DNA of 64,000 bases, from positions 1 through 64,000 of the forward strand of contig WNNJ02001492.1 of the NCBI GenBank assembly GCA_012934845.2, given 5' to 3'. Below the pieces are notes generated by a model. The model ran no database searches. It was not told the origin of the DNA and saw only the letters and a list, made by a program, of their open reading frames with translations. This DNA comes from Pomphorhynchus laevis. Taxonomy: Eukaryota > Acanthocephala > Palaeacanthocephala > Echinorhynchida > Pomphorhynchidae. Within the stretch, counting starts at the first letter, position 1, and every line of letters begins with the position of its first letter. Made by a program: the position numbers and the translations under genes. Positions 1-11,879 of the stretch are shown piece after piece.

Positions 1-1052
1 AATAATAAATTAATTTATTAATTTTTTTATTAATATTATTATTTATTTTCTTAAATTTTGAATTTATTTATTAAATTTTATTTTCACTACGATTTAAACA
101 TGCATTGCAAGCTAAGTTGATAATTTGACAGAAGCTCTACTTAAATTTAAGCATTTTAAAAACAATGCCAATAAATATTGATAAATCGTAGCACAGTCAC
201 AATAAATTTAAGTTGCAGATATGAACATTTCACGAATAGATAGTATAAATTGTATCTTTATGTTATTTAGAGATATTATTTTAGTAATGCATTCAAAACT
301 GCATCTATTTAGCCCGCTGCTGCGCTGAATAAATGAACATGACCGAAATAGAGTTCAAACGCTGAAACTGGATATTAAAGCAGTTTCACCCAAATACCTA
401 TAAATATCATTTCAACAAATAGAAGATTGCATACTTATCTACAAGTATGGACTGTAACATTCATAGGTAATTGTATTTGAAAGCGGAATGATTATTGCTG
501 AAATATTATAGGTGGACAGATAAGCTGATTTGCCTATCTTCATAACCCATAATCATGCCGGCATGAACAACATGAGGCAATTTAGAGCGGTTGTTTAGTG
601 CTACCCAATAATAAGTACGAATTGTAATCACAATTTTATAATAATGCAGTGTATTTTTATTAAAAACACAATTGGCTGGAGGACTCAGATCCCGCTGGAA
701 CTGAGGTCGTGATACATGAAGATATCTATTTAAGACTGGCTGACTTTAAATTCTTTTTTCTCTGAATGTTTTATTTTTACGAAACTTCTTAATGGTTATA
801 TAGGAAGACGCTTAGCTTTTAAGAAAATCTTTAATTTATTAAAAAACACCGCCTTTCGGCTAGAGCAAAACCGAAAGGAAGCAAAATACTTTAGCGGTAA
901 TTATCTGATAGTTTTTAGATTCATAAAAACTTTAGCATCAATTACTATATAATTGAAATACATCAACGTTGATTATAACAAAATAAAACAATGATCTGTG
1001 TTATTAAGTTGTTCGTTGAACTTGCTTTTTGAAGAAAATAATTAAATAATAT
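1..1052. other. AT-rich spacer, no gene seen
   Basis: No supported coding region on either strand. The only local structure noticed is a short hairpin with 8-bp arms (CCTTTCGG at 852-859, CCGAAAGG at 871-878). This stretch lies 3' of the minus-strand gene at 1053-1922 and may hold its 3' UTR, but no polyadenylation site was pinned down. Confidence 0.6.
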
Positions 1053-1922
1053 TCACCACAGTGGTGTGTAAGAAAAGTAGTTATCGAACAAAGGTTCAAG
1101 AGTTGTGGTATATTCTCGTTGATCGTCTTCACCGTTACTTTCTTCCGAATAAGAATTGCTATCTTCATTTGAATCCATACTCGACGTTGTTTTTTGGAAA
1201 TCTTTTACGTTAGATTGTGATTCGTTTTCTCCATATTCGTCTGAATCATGGTCGCTAAGAATTGTTAAGCTTACTTTACCTTTCGCTTGTCCATTAATTG
1301 ATGAATTATTAAGAATACTGCTATTAGTTTGATTTTGTAATAATGATGATGATGAGTTGATTGAATGTTTATGTGATATTTGCTCATCAGTTTGATTAAA
1401 TGAACTTTTCGTGACACTTTGGTTGACTGCTGCTACCGTAACACCGTTTCCACCACGGGCATCGGGCTGATGTACCCTAAAAGGATTTTGAATAATGGCA
1501 GAAAGCGTATTATCACTAACATCAATGTTTTCTAACGTTGAATGAAGGAGAAGAACAAATTTATCAGTATTATAGGTAATTACTATATTACCAGTACAGC
1601 TGTTGTCTGATTTACGTATCTTGAGGTTCAATTCTTTAGCATTAGATAAGTTATCATCAACATATTTATGATATAAGTTGCTTATTTTCGAATCCATCTT
1701 AGTTTTGCTTATGTTGTCAAAATAGTTAACACCATTTACAGAACCCATCGGCGAATCCGTTTGACCGCTCTCATTTCCAACGGCATCGTTTCCTACATGT
1801 TGTAATGGTAATACAGAGGCAACAATCAATATTAGGTATTGAATTAAAAGCATAGTAAATATAGCAAGATTCAATAACATCTTCATTAAGTAATAACAAT
1901 TTATTATAGAAGAAACTTGCAA
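1053..1922 (-). CDS. Putative secreted Asn/Ser-rich acidic protein, possible host gene
   Basis: A 289-residue open frame and the only protein here that does not look like part of a transposable element. Residues ~11-40 form one long hydrophobic stretch, consistent with a signal peptide or signal anchor. A second Met at residue 13 directly before it is an alternative start. The rest is hydrophilic, with about ten N-x-S/T sequons (for example near residues 50, 70, 91, 167, 176, 189, 197, 206, 233), concentrated between 167 and 233. Residues ~222-270 are rich in Asp, Glu and Ser. Only two Cys are present (residues 9 and 109), so a disulfide-bonded fold is unlikely. The family was not recognised. 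Inference: a heavily glycosylated, largely disordered secreted or surface protein, or one exon of a longer gene. Splice sites were not established. Confidence 0.4.
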   Translation of the reverse strand: MQVSSIINCYYLMKMLLNLAIFTMLLIQYLILIVASVLPLQHVGNDAVGNESGQTDSPMGSVNGVNYFDNISKTKMDSKISNLYHKYVDDNLSNAKELNLKIRKSDNSCTGNIVITYNTDKFVLLLHSTLENIDVSDNTLSAIIQNPFRVHQPDARGGNGVTVAAVNQSVTKSSFNQTDEQISHKHSINSSSSLLQNQTNSSILNNSSINGQAKGKVSLTILSDHDSDEYGENESQSNVKDFQKTTSSMDSNEDSNSYSEESNGEDDQREYTTTLEPLFDNYFSYTPLW

Positions 1923-2748
1923 GAATATTTTTATCTGCTCAGACTGATAAACAACATCAATGTTCGTTATATTATAAACTAGTGATGTAACTTCTTCTAT
2001 TCATAAATGCGGTCTTTTAATACATTCAATAAATGTTCACTATTTAATTCAGGTCATGTCGTGTTGGTGGTCAGCACTACATACCACATTTTCTGGACAT
2101 ATATAATGTCCAAAAAGACAATTCGCGCACATTTTAAAAGTAATTGAATAAAACATCGGTGTAGAAATATGTTAGTTTAAATAAAACTTTAACAATAAAT
2201 TCCGTAATATATATAGGTCAGGTCAATCTACTTATCAAAAATGCGGTAAAATTTATGTAAATGCACATAGACAGGTGCATTTATCAAGTTGCTTAGCAGC
2301 TGAGATCGTAGTCTACAATCACACAAAAACAAACAGAAATTGGAATTAAAATTAAATGAAAATACTTATTTTACTTACGCGGACAAAGAAGGCAAACACG
2401 CTTCATTTTGGACTTTTTGACCAAACTTTATTTCCTCTTCCAAATATGTAAAATCATAATAAATAATATTCTGGAAATTATTGTCAGTGCCGGATCACAA
2501 TTAAGAAACAACAGTCAAAAAAATCATACAGAATTTTACCAGACAACATCGTTAGAGGGATTTTGCGAAGCGTAGCTTATGTGCACATTTTCACACGAGT
2601 TTCAATGTTGGTGCATTTATAACATCAAAAGGTATTAAAGTCGAACGGATAGTCAGACAGACACATATCGAGGTCGTAATGTCAATATTTTTCTGGCTAC
2701 CGACGACATAAATATTATCCATAATGAGATGATTTTAGGTAGCTGCAT
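1923..2748. other. AT-rich spacer
   Basis: No coding region or recognised repeat was seen. If the minus-strand gene at 1053-1922 is real, its promoter and 5' UTR would lie here. Confidence 0.55.
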
Positions 2749-2895
2749 GGACAAGTTTTGTGCCTTTTTGAGGAGATTTTCGATTTGAAAAAAATTGTCT
2801 TTTTCTAGTTATTTATAATGCCGGGCATTATAAATAACTAAAAAAACAACTTTCTTAAATCGAAAAGCTCCTTAAAAGGCATAAAAACATTGTCA
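2749..2895. repeat. Long imperfect hairpin / small foldback element
   Basis: The sequence folds back on itself around position 2823. The inner arms are perfect at AATGCC/GGCATT, and pairing continues outward with few mismatches and small indels for about 70 nt on each side, out to a GGACAA-like block near 2750 matched by TTGTC near 2890. The loop is one base. This geometry fits a foldback MITE or the DNA of a hairpin RNA. No transposase remnant or clear target duplication was found. Confidence 0.6.
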
Positions 2896-3674
2896 TATTT
2901 TTTTTCAAAATCTACAAATTTCTTAAGGTTTGTGAAATCTCATCTGCGTTTTTAGACTACTTGCATGCACGTTTTGCTAATTTGGTGCCCGTTTAGCAAT
3001 GTGATCGTAGATAAAAGTCTATACTATAAACTTTTATAATTCTTAGAGTACTTTCGGTTGTACACTACCCTTCTTCAATTACAACATCCTAAGCACAAAA
3101 ACGCTTAGGCTCTTATGAGTTCTTATGTTACTTACTAGTAACGTGAACATGACCCTCGTTATATACACAACAAGTATATTGATGTAGTTCTCTGCTGATT
3201 CAATTATATTTCGTTAAAGGTATAAGTGTTGTCGATCATATAAATAACTCTTTGTATAAAACCTATTTAACGTTTATATTCTTTTACAACCTCTTATATA
3301 TAAGAATACTGTTACGATATCAAATTTCACCAGAGAATAATAATAAATTATTTTAAAATGAACATGATAAGGAGGTTCCGTTTTGTAAATTTGAATTTTT
3401 CATTTAGAAATAATTAGAACATTGTGCTTCGATTAGAATTAAAGATTAAAGATTGCATGTTATTGTCGGAGAAGATTTCAGTTTTTCTCTGCAATAATAA
3501 ACCACATTTTCTTGAAGCTAGACTTAGTTTAAAAGAATGATTGTACAGTCAACAAGACTAAATGGCAATTAATATTAAGCTTTCGAACATTGCAACCAAA
3601 TTTCCCTAAAATAGAATAACCAGATCCAGAACAAAACGAAACGTCTAGCACAAGCACATTTTACCTATTTTCAT
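2896..3674. other. Spacer, no gene seen
   Basis: AT-rich with no supported coding region. It ends where similarity to LINE-A begins at about 3675. Confidence 0.55.
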
Positions 3675-5118
3675 CCTCCTTAAAAAACAATCGCTCGACC
3701 CCTCCCTTCCTTCTAGCTATCAACCCATTTCGCTACTCCCTACTCTTTCTAAGCTCTTAGAACGCCTCATCTTAATACAAATCAACGCTTATCTCTCCTC
3801 ATCCAATCTGTACCATCCTTTCTAATCCGCTTTCCGCTCTAATCACTCGACAGAAATCGCATGCATAAAAGTGTACAACGACTTACTCATTTCTCGAGAC
3901 AAGGCTCTATATAGTGTTCTCATCTCCCTCGACCTCTCCTCCGCATTCGACATTGTCGACCACTCCGTCCTCCTTTCTCGCCTTCGTTATGATTACGGAT
4001 TTTCTTCCTCCTCCGTAGCATGGTTCGCCTCATACCTATCCGACCGTTCCTTTCGCGTCTGTTCTAATTCATCATCCTCCCCTCCCATCCCTATTTTTTG
4101 CGGGGTCCCACAAGGTTCAGTCCTAGGTCCTATGCTTTTCTCTCTTCTGCTTGGCGATCTATCTCCGTTTATCAAACCTTACTCCTTTAATGTCATGCAA
4201 TACGCCGATGACATTCTAATCTATGCTCATGCACCCGCACATCGCATACACGATATCGGCATTTCTGCCTCCAACTGTCATTCTTCTATCTACAAACGTC
4301 TCTCCAATCTCCATCTCGTTCTAAACCCCGAAAAGTCCAAAATAATGTGGATCCTCCCCCGTAAACCAAACATATCTCCTCCCATTGTTTCTTTTGCCTC
4401 ATCGATCATCCCTATAGTCCACAATCTCACTTTCTTAGGCTTCCATTTCGATGATCACCTTTCCCTTAAACCCTTCGTCCGTGACAAGGTCCGCTCATCT
4501 AACTTAATTCTCCGTGACATCCGCCGTATCCGCCCCCTTATCGACTTCCGTTCTTGTATGTCTCTTCTTTCATCGCTTCTTTTCCCTAAAATCGATTACT
4601 GCCTTAGCCTTTTCGCCAATTCTCCAAAATCCATCATCCTACCCCTACAACGAATAATCAACACCGCCGTTCGAGTGCTCTTTCGTCTCCGTCGCTTCGA
4701 CCACACATCCACATATCTTGCCCAACTCTCCTGGCCCACCATCCACATCCGCATCAAACTCCGCCTTCTTCTCGTTACCTTTCCTCTCATCGCTGTCGGC
4801 TCCCCATCGTTCATCAACCCTCCTTTCTTAGACGATACTCGCCCCACCTCGCTATAGCTTCGTTCCTGTCATACCCTCTTACTCCACGTTCCTAATTACT
4901 CCAACAACTACGGTCTCCGATCCTTCCTCGTCGCCGCCTCACTCGCCTGGAATCAACTTCCTCTCGACGTCCGCCGCGCTCCCTCCTTTATCACATTCAA
5001 ACACCTTCCTCCGTTCACACCTTCTCGACACCTGATTCACAGTCTTGTTTTGTTGTGGTCATGTAAGCGTGCGCTGGCACGCATTTGCCACGTTAAAATA
5101 AATCGTTTTTTTTTCATC
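3675..5118 (+). mobile_element. LINE-A copy A1, 5'-truncated non-LTR retrotransposon
   Basis: Only the 3' part of ORF2 and the 3' UTR remain. It matches copy A5 (58436-59880) closely from about 3675 onward and upstream sequence does not match, so it is a typical 5'-truncated insertion. It ends with the family 3' hairpin (GCGTGC-GCTG-GCACGC, 5067-5082), a TTTGCCACGTTAAAATAAAT block and a T-rich tail. The premature TAG at 4855-4857 is shared with copy A2, so both descend from a source already carrying it. Confidence 0.9.
3871..4857 (+). pseudogene. Reverse transcriptase domain of LINE-A1 (ORF2 remnant)
   Basis: This encodes most of a non-LTR reverse transcriptase: the first catalytic block (LDLSSAFDIVDH), the GVPQGSVLGP block and the catalytic QYADDILIYAHA block are intact, followed by the thumb and C-terminal region. 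The frame is closed upstream by a TAA near 3822 (CAA to TAA compared with other copies) and downstream by a TAG at 4855 where other copies have Ser. A further one-base insertion lies near 5007. No endonuclease is present. The Met at 3871 is internal to the ancestral ORF2 and is not a true start. Confidence 0.85.
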
Positions 5119-6176
5119 CACAGATTGCATATTTGTATGCCAAAAAAAATGTCAATTTGCTTATTAAACGTGCATGTGCTAGACATTTCGACTAAGATGT
5201 ATAGATATTGATGTGTACAAAATAGAGAAAGAGTTTGATCACAAACTATATAAATTGACGAAATTAACTAAGATAAAAGTACATAGATCGGAATTGGAAC
5301 ATTTAAAATATCTCAAACGAATATAAAATTTGTTAAAAACGACGAAAATGGAAATTTACTAAGGATCATAATATCACAGAGAACATAAGCTTATATACAC
5401 TTACCTCAACAGAAGATACATACGTTGTTAAGTTATGGGCTAAACTTTATCCCTGGTAAACTTGAATCCATCAGACAGAAGATTTTCGATTCGACAAATA
5501 TTTAGGAAACATCTAAAAATGAAAATATTTGTAATAGCACAAAGAAAATATTATATATCCAACCAGAAATAAGACGAAAAAGCCTGGTCATTGAACCCCG
5601 ATAGTCGTAATCTTCCGACCATCTGTAAGGTTTATGTCACCCGTTTTGAATCTATTGAAACAGCATTAAACTTGGCTTTGCTGGTTAATTCCCAGTCGAA
5701 AACTTCGCTGAAATCGCGAAATGACTCTGTAGGTTTCTAATATTTCTAAAAGTAATAAAGAAAAAAGATAGTGAATATTAATATGATTTTCGATAAGCAT
5801 TTATTTCCCTAAAATAAAAAATCATTTTAATGAAACAATAACAAATAATGCGCCACTTTTTTCGATAAAGAGAAAAAAGGAGCGACAAAATCTGGTAATA
5901 ATTATTTATAAACCTAAAATCGTCAAAAACCAAACTTTTAAGCCAAAAAACATGATATTTAACCTAAATACATACAAACAATTAAAACGATGAACGATAG
6001 TTGTGATATTATTATCTAACCGGCATATATGGGTGGGAAAGTTTCAGTGTGGATAGAAGTGTATATCTTAAATAGGCAAACTACATCACGAAGCGACTAG
6101 TCCAGTAATATCATCATTTAAAAATATACTAAAACAAACGACATAAATACAAACATTTTGTAAGCTGAAAGTCATC
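5119..6176. other. AT-rich spacer
   Basis: No transposon similarity was recognised. A short open stretch on the plus strand at about 5585-5745 is interrupted upstream by several stops and was not recognised, so it is not called as a gene. Confidence 0.5.
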
Positions 6177-6177
6177 T

Positions 6178-6412
6178 AACCTCAACCCAGTATTGCCTAC
6201 TTGCTCCGCAAAATACATAGGCAAACAATACCAACACTGGCATACCAGTAGTAAGCAATTGAGGTTCAACTACCAAAAAACATCGAAGAATAACCAAAAT
6301 AATCCCATCTCTTTAAAACAATCAATTAACACCCATACAATACGGAAGATTTCATTCCGTATTGTATGGAATAATAATACGGAATGTATTTCATTCCATA
6401 TTATTGAGGTTA
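6178..6412. repeat. Possible small foldback/MITE-like element with nested palindromes
   Basis: A 9-bp inverted repeat (TAACCTCAA near 6178, TTGAGGTTA near 6404) bounds a stretch containing two hairpins: a perfect 15-bp pair starting CCATACAATACGGAA (6333-6347 with 6355-6369), and a second pair built on GGAAT (6381-6385) and ATTCC (6393-6397) extended by AATAATA-type arms. No coding capacity is credible. The short terminal repeat could be chance, so the element boundaries are tentative. Confidence 0.3.
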
Positions 6413-6769
6413 AACTAGTACTAATATGACGTAATTTAGCTTTACATATTTAGAAAAGCCTTCACCAAGTTTCACATATTTTGAACAGTATTGACATGGC
6501 TTAACTATACAATTCTATTGATAATGAGACAAGCATCGACGCTGTAAGAACGATGCAGTGTTAACTGGATGGAACAGAGAAGACTAAACGATATATATTC
6601 ACTCCAAGATGAAGTACTTCGTTAAAACGTCTTTTAGTTTGATAAAAGACACCATCTTCAACAGAGTAGTCCAGCTATGTAAACCACTACGAAAATATTT
6701 ACGGAGCTAAAATAGAATACTTCATTAAGGGAGAAATAGTCAAAGAGACGGTATAGCTAAGCTATAATA
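6413..6769. other. Spacer
   Basis: AT-rich with no coding region or repeat recognised between the foldback region and the LINE-B 3' end. Confidence 0.5.
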
Positions 6770-7890
6770 TAATAGCATACAAATTTATTTAATGTGGCAA
6801 ATGCGTACAAGCTGCACTCTTACAAGTCAACAGACAAAAATGAAAAAGTCAAGCAGATAAATTGTTTAAATGGGATCGGATTTGGCGTTTGAAGCACGGC
6901 AGGGAAGTTGATTGGCGTATATGAATGGGCAGATGATTCCACAATAGAGGAGCAGCCACCAGGAAGGAGCGGAGTCCAAAGGAGGTAGAGTAGTTTGGGA
7001 CATGTAAAAGAAGGGAATTACAGGAACGCAAGGAACAGTAAACAGGACGAGAATTATCAAGAAAAGGAAGGTTGAGAAATGAAGGGGTATGAAAAGTTAC
7101 AAGGCGGAAAGCAACGATAAGAAGACGAATTTGAACACGACAATAAATTGTAGGCAAATCGAGAGAAGCAAGATGGTAGGATGTATGATCAAAACGACGA
7201 AGACGGAGGAGAATTCGGACGGCTGCGTTGACGATGCGTTGTAGGGGAAGAAGACTGGATTTAGGTGAGTTGGAAAATAGACTAAGACAATAATCGAGTC
7301 TAGAAAAAAGGAGAGAAGATATGAGATTCATACAAGAAGGGAAATCGATCAATCTACGAACTTGACGGAGGTTGCGGAGTATCAAGGTAGATGAGCGTTC
7401 TTTATCTCTAACGAAAGGATTAAGTAAAAGTCGGTTGTCAAAATTGAAGCCTAGGAAAACGAGATTATCAACGATAGGAAGAATGATACGGAGGGAGGTT
7501 CGAAGCCGAGGCGTCGAGGTAGGATCTACATAATTTTGGATTTATCAGGATTCAGAGAAAGGCGAAGGGAAGAAAGATGATTGGAAATTGAGACAAGACA
7601 GTCGGAAGCAGAAACACTAAGATCGTGAATACGATAAACAGGTGCATGAGCATAGATGAGAATGTCATCAGCATATTGCAAAACATGGAAGTTAAATTGA
7701 TGAGAAATCGAAGACAAATCACCGAGAAGAGAGATAAGCATAGGGTTTAATACGAAGCCTTGTGGAACACCGGACGGTATGGACGAAAGATGGGAGAGAG
7801 AAGAGTTAGAATAGACGCGAAATGTACGGTTTGATAGATATGAAGAAAACCATGATACAGTGGGTAAAGAGAAGCCATAATCATGGGTGC
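6770..7890 (-). mobile_element. LINE-B copy B1, 5'-truncated, sister family of LINE-A
   Basis: On the minus strand this reads as the 3' half of an ORF2 clearly related to LINE-A but divergent. The reverse transcriptase catalytic block (LQYADDILIYAHAPVYRIHD) is retained, the PQG block reads SGVPQGFVLNP, and the C-terminus ends CFKRQIRSHLNNLSA. A TAG near 7528 splits the frame into pieces at 7915-7526 and 7385-6849. The 3' end carries a decayed form of the hairpin seen in copy B2, then TTTGCCACATTAAATAAATTTGTAT. The 5' truncation point near 7880-7890 abuts PLE-like sequence. Confidence 0.85.
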
Positions 7891-8969
7891 TATAGTTGCA
7901 CCCATGACAATACATGCAACTTAATGAAAATATTCGCTTTCAAATACCAGATAATTATTTGGCATAACGAATTCTTAAGATTTCAGAATAAATTTTGTTT
8001 CTCATTATAGTGATATAGATGATATTTTTGTTGACTTCTATCAGATATAACTTACTTAGATAACTTTGTAACTAAGCTTACCAGGTTTTCCCTTTTAAAA
8101 TTTACTCTTAATCTGCCGAACAATAAGGACGAACTAACTTTTCTAGAGAAGAAAAGATATTAGGGTACCCATCGAAATATAAAGACAATCACATAACATA
8201 AAGAAAGGATCAAAGTAGATGCATCATCTTACAAGCATGCAGTAAAACCATGATCTAAAAATCAAATAAATTTAAATAATTTAACGAATTTCAAATATAC
8301 ACATTATGCGTGTGTATATACAGAGGAACGGATTCCGGCTTGCTATAAGCTGTTGTCTCGAACTAGCTTTCTGAAAGAAAGATGGATACATCCAAATAAT
8401 TGGTTTTACATATGCTTATCTGGAATATGAGTTTAGATTTATCAAAGCTAGTAAGGTGCTAAAACTCTAAGAAACTACTCCGCTTGCCTGGCCATCCCAA
8501 AATATGCAGTTTATATAGTAAAGTAAAACAAAGGCTTCACAAGCGATTTTTCCAACCAGGTAACCTCAATGTCAGCCATGAACATATTCGCATAAGTAGG
8601 TGCTATGGGTGCACCATGGCAATACATGCAAATTAATGAAAGTATTCGCTTTCAAATACCAGATAATAACGAATTATTAATTATTTAAAATTATTATTTA
8701 AAATTAATTATTTATTAATTATTAATTATTTACGAATTCTTAAGATTTTAGAATAAATTTTGTTTCACATTATAGTTTGCTCTCTCAATTGCTCGATTAA
8801 GACACTATATTCTTCCTTTTACTAAAATGTGAATGTAATAAAGATTCAACGTCTACAATCACTAGCAAATATATAAGGATCATGTGTGTTTGATAGTTAC
8901 GATTTTCTGTAAAACTGACAGTATACTCCCCATTTAAGATGATACGTAGTTAAGCAAGTCTCTAAGTTC
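7891..8969. mobile_element. Degenerate Penelope-like element fragments
   Basis: Two copies of one segment occur at about 7870-8010 and 8600-8780 (both contain GGTGCTAT, then ATACATGCAA, then TTCGCTTTCAAATACCAG), so part of this stretch is duplicated. Reversed, the second copy gives MGAPIAPTYANMFMADIE, the block before the catalytic aspartates in PLE reverse transcriptases. On the plus strand near 8110-8155 the frame LPNNKDELTFLE resembles the motif after the PLE palm. Everything is broken by stops and the pieces lie in both orientations. LINE-B1 sits on one side and LINE-A2 starts at 8970. Confidence 0.5.
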
Positions 8970-9223
8970 AAAAAAAGGATTTATTTTAACGTGGCAAATG
9001 CGTGCCAGCGCACGCTTACATGACCACAACAAAACAAGACTGTGAATCAGGTGTCGAGAAGGTGTGAACGGAGAAGGTGTTTGAATGTGATAAAGGAGGG
9101 AGCGCGGCGGACGTCGAGAGGAAGTTGATTCCAGGCGAGTGAGGAGGCGACGAGGAAGGATCGGAGACCGTAGTTGTTGGAGTAATTAGGAACGTGGAGT
9201 AAGAGGGTATGACAGGAACGAAG

Positions 9224-10621
9224 CTATAGCGAGGTGGGGCGAGTATCGTCTAAGAAAGGAGGGTTGATGAACGATGGGGAGCCGACAGCGATGAGAGGAA
9301 AGGTAACGAGAAGAAGGCGGAGTTTGATGCGGATGTGGATGGTGGGCCAGGAGAGTTGGGCAAGATATGTGGATGTGTGGTCGAAGCGACGGAGACGAAA
9401 GAGCACTCGAACGGCGGTGTTGATTATTCGTTGTAGGGGTAGGATGATGGATTTTGGAGAATTGGCGAAAAGGCTAAGGCAGTAATCGATTTTAGGGAAA
9501 AGAAGCGATGAAAGAAGAGACATACAAGAACGGAAGTCGATAAGGGGGCGGATACGGCGGATGTCACGGAGAATTAAGTTAGATGAGCGGACCTTGTCAC
9601 GGACGAAGGGTTTAAAGGAAAGGTGATCATCGAAATGGAAGCCTAAGAAAGTGAGATTGTGGACTATAGGGATGATCGATGAAGCAAAAGAAACAATGGG
9701 AGGAGATATGTTTGGTTTACGGGGGAGCATCCACATTATTTTGGACTTTTTGGGGTTTAGAACGAGATGGAGATTGGAGAGACGTTTGTAGATAGAAGAA
9801 AGACAGTTGGAGGCAGAAATGCCGATATCGTGTATGCGATGTGCGGGTGCATGAGCATAGATTAGAATGTCATCGGCGTATTGCATGACGTTAAAGGAGT
9901 AAGGTTTGATAAACGGAGATAGATCGCCAAGCAGAAGAGAGAAAAGCATATGACCTAGGACTGAACCTTGTGGGACCCCGCAAGGTTCAGATGAGGCAAA
10001 CCATGCTACGAATGAGGAAGAAAAGCTGTAATCATGACGAAGGCGAGAAAGGAGGACGGAGTGGTCAACAATGTCGAAGGCGGAGGAGAGGTCGAGGGAG
10101 ATGAGAACACTATATAGAGCCCTGTCTCGAGAAATGAGTAAGTCGTTGTAAACTTTCATGCATGCGATTTCTGTCGAGTGATTAGAGCGGAAAGCGGATT
10201 GGAAAGGAGGGTACAGATTGGATGAAGAGAGATAAGCGTTGATCTGTATTAAGATGAGGCGTTCTAAGAGCTTAGAAAGAGTAGGGAATAGTGAAATGGA
10301 GCGATATCTAGAAGGAAGGGAGGGGTCGAGCGATTGTTTCTTGAGGAGGGGACGAACGATTACGGATTTCCAGTGTGAACGGAAGATACGACTGCCGATG
10401 GACAAGTTAAACAAGGTTATGATAAACGGGGATATCGATGAGCATATGGATTTTAATATGTGAGTAGGCAGGGGATCCGCTGGTGAGGTTTTGTTGAACA
10501 GGGACATGAGGACAGATGATACTTCGGTAGGTGAGACAGGGAGAAGATGAAATAGTTCCGGAAGGATGAGGCTAGGCAGGGCATAGTGCGATAGGATGGA
10601 GACCGGGTTGTGAGAGAGCAA
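9224..10621 (-). pseudogene. LINE-A2 reverse transcriptase (ORF2 C-terminal part)
   Basis: A 465-residue open frame starting inside the linker before the RT. It shows the LLKKQSLDPSLPSRYRSISL fingers block, LISLDLSSAFDIVDH, GVPQGSVLG and QYADDILIYAHA. About 20 residues before the GVPQG block are missing compared with A1 and A5, and the join carries a snap-back repeat (9961-9970 with 9981-9990). The frame ends early at a TAG shared with A1, losing the last ~60 residues seen in A5. A minus-strand frame at 10695-10453 overlaps the linker in a shifted phase, marking a frameshift near 10620. Confidence 0.85.
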
Positions 10622-10741
10622 CGTTGATACTTTAGTCTGGAGGAATGACGAATAATCATGGGCATTGATGTTGCACGGCGAAGAGGAGCGAACAAGGATT
10701 GAGTTAAAAGTATGCCAGAGAGTCTTAGAGATGAATGAAAG

Positions 10742-11868
10742 TTATGATTTTATGCTGCCAGAAGGAGTAGCATTTGGTACTTTGTAAGTTGAGATGAGAC
10801 CGGCGAAGGTAAGATAGGAATCACGGAAAGACGGAGTGATCGAGCGGAAATCACCTCTGAGAGAGCGGTGATAGACTCGAAAAGCATGGCGGAGTCGACG
10901 CTTCGAGTGCAAGCGACGGTGTGGGTGAGACTTGAAGGGCAAGAGAAGATCGAGAGTGGATGTGAGTTCAGAGTCGAAAAGAAAGACGAGATTGTGAGGA
11001 TAGGATGATGCTATTGTAGGAGAGGATTGAGACGATTTGAGTAAGGTAGAGCGGAGAAGAGGGAAATCAAGATTTCTCCAAGAGTGATGTAGGATGGTAG
11101 GTGTGTGAGGCCGGGTTTGGTTGGAAGTGATATTAAGAGTGACAAGAAAGTGATCAGACAGCCTATGTTCGAAGATGGACAGTGACGTGTAGGCAGAAAA
11201 ACGATCGGGAACAGCGATAATGTCGAATGCCCCATCAAGGATATGTGTGGGGCAGTGGAGATCAGTTTTTAGTCGTAGTCGGATAGAATGTTGATGAAAC
11301 GGATAGAATGTTGATGAAGCGGATAGAATCAGTGGAAGTGTGGCGGTCGAGGCGAATGTTGAAATCGCCAAGAACGAGTAAAGGGTGGAATGACAAAGAA
11401 CAGTGGAACAGGAGGTCAACGTGTTCGGTAAAGAATATAGGGGTAGTTGCGTATGAACTAGGACGGTATACAATTGCGAGATCCAGATTGATCGGGCTAA
11501 GGAACGACAAATTAGCCATTCAAATGAGCAAGGACTGGAAGTGGGAGTGATTTTGCGAAGCGACGCGGGGTGACGGGCGAGTGCGACGATTCCGCCATGA
11601 TTAGAGAATTTAGAAGGGGATAAGCTGAGGGGGCGGGCGGATTCGACTAGTGAGCAACCGGCAGAGAGCAAACGGCAATTGAGAGGTTGCCGGAATCTGA
11701 GTCCCAGGATTCGGTGAGGCAGATATCGATGGATTGCTTGGTGAATAGGTTAAAGATAAGATCTGAGTTATTGAGAATAGATCTAGTGTTGAGGAGGCCG
11801 AGGCGGAAACCGTGTGTGGTGGTGATATGGGCAAGCGGAGAAGACACAAAGGGGAGATAGAGCGCCAT
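10742..11868 (-). pseudogene. LINE-A2 apurinic-type endonuclease (ORF2 N-terminal part)
   Basis: An endonuclease/exonuclease/phosphatase-fold domain in at least two phases. The true start is probably the ATG at 11868 (MALYLP). The catalytic Glu lies in LTESWDSDS and the GDFNIRLDR block near 11370 supplies the Asp/Asn pair. The SDHF motif near 11150 is retained. Frameshifts near 11660 and 11280 (the latter with a short duplicated segment at 11282-11318) prevent one continuous protein. The endonuclease would nick target DNA to prime reverse transcription. Confidence 0.75.
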
Positions 11869-11879
11869 CGAATTTTGCG

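Noticed and set aside
4596-4847. 83-residue antisense frame repeated opposite LINE-A RTs (also 9234-9485, 52538-52789, 59357-59608)
   Set aside because: It recurs only because the sense RT sequence is conserved between copies. It has no motif of its own and is rich in Arg and Met as expected for an antisense shadow.
5585-5745. Short plus-strand open stretch as a host exon
   Set aside because: No recognisable motif, no ATG or clear splice signals, and stops on both sides.
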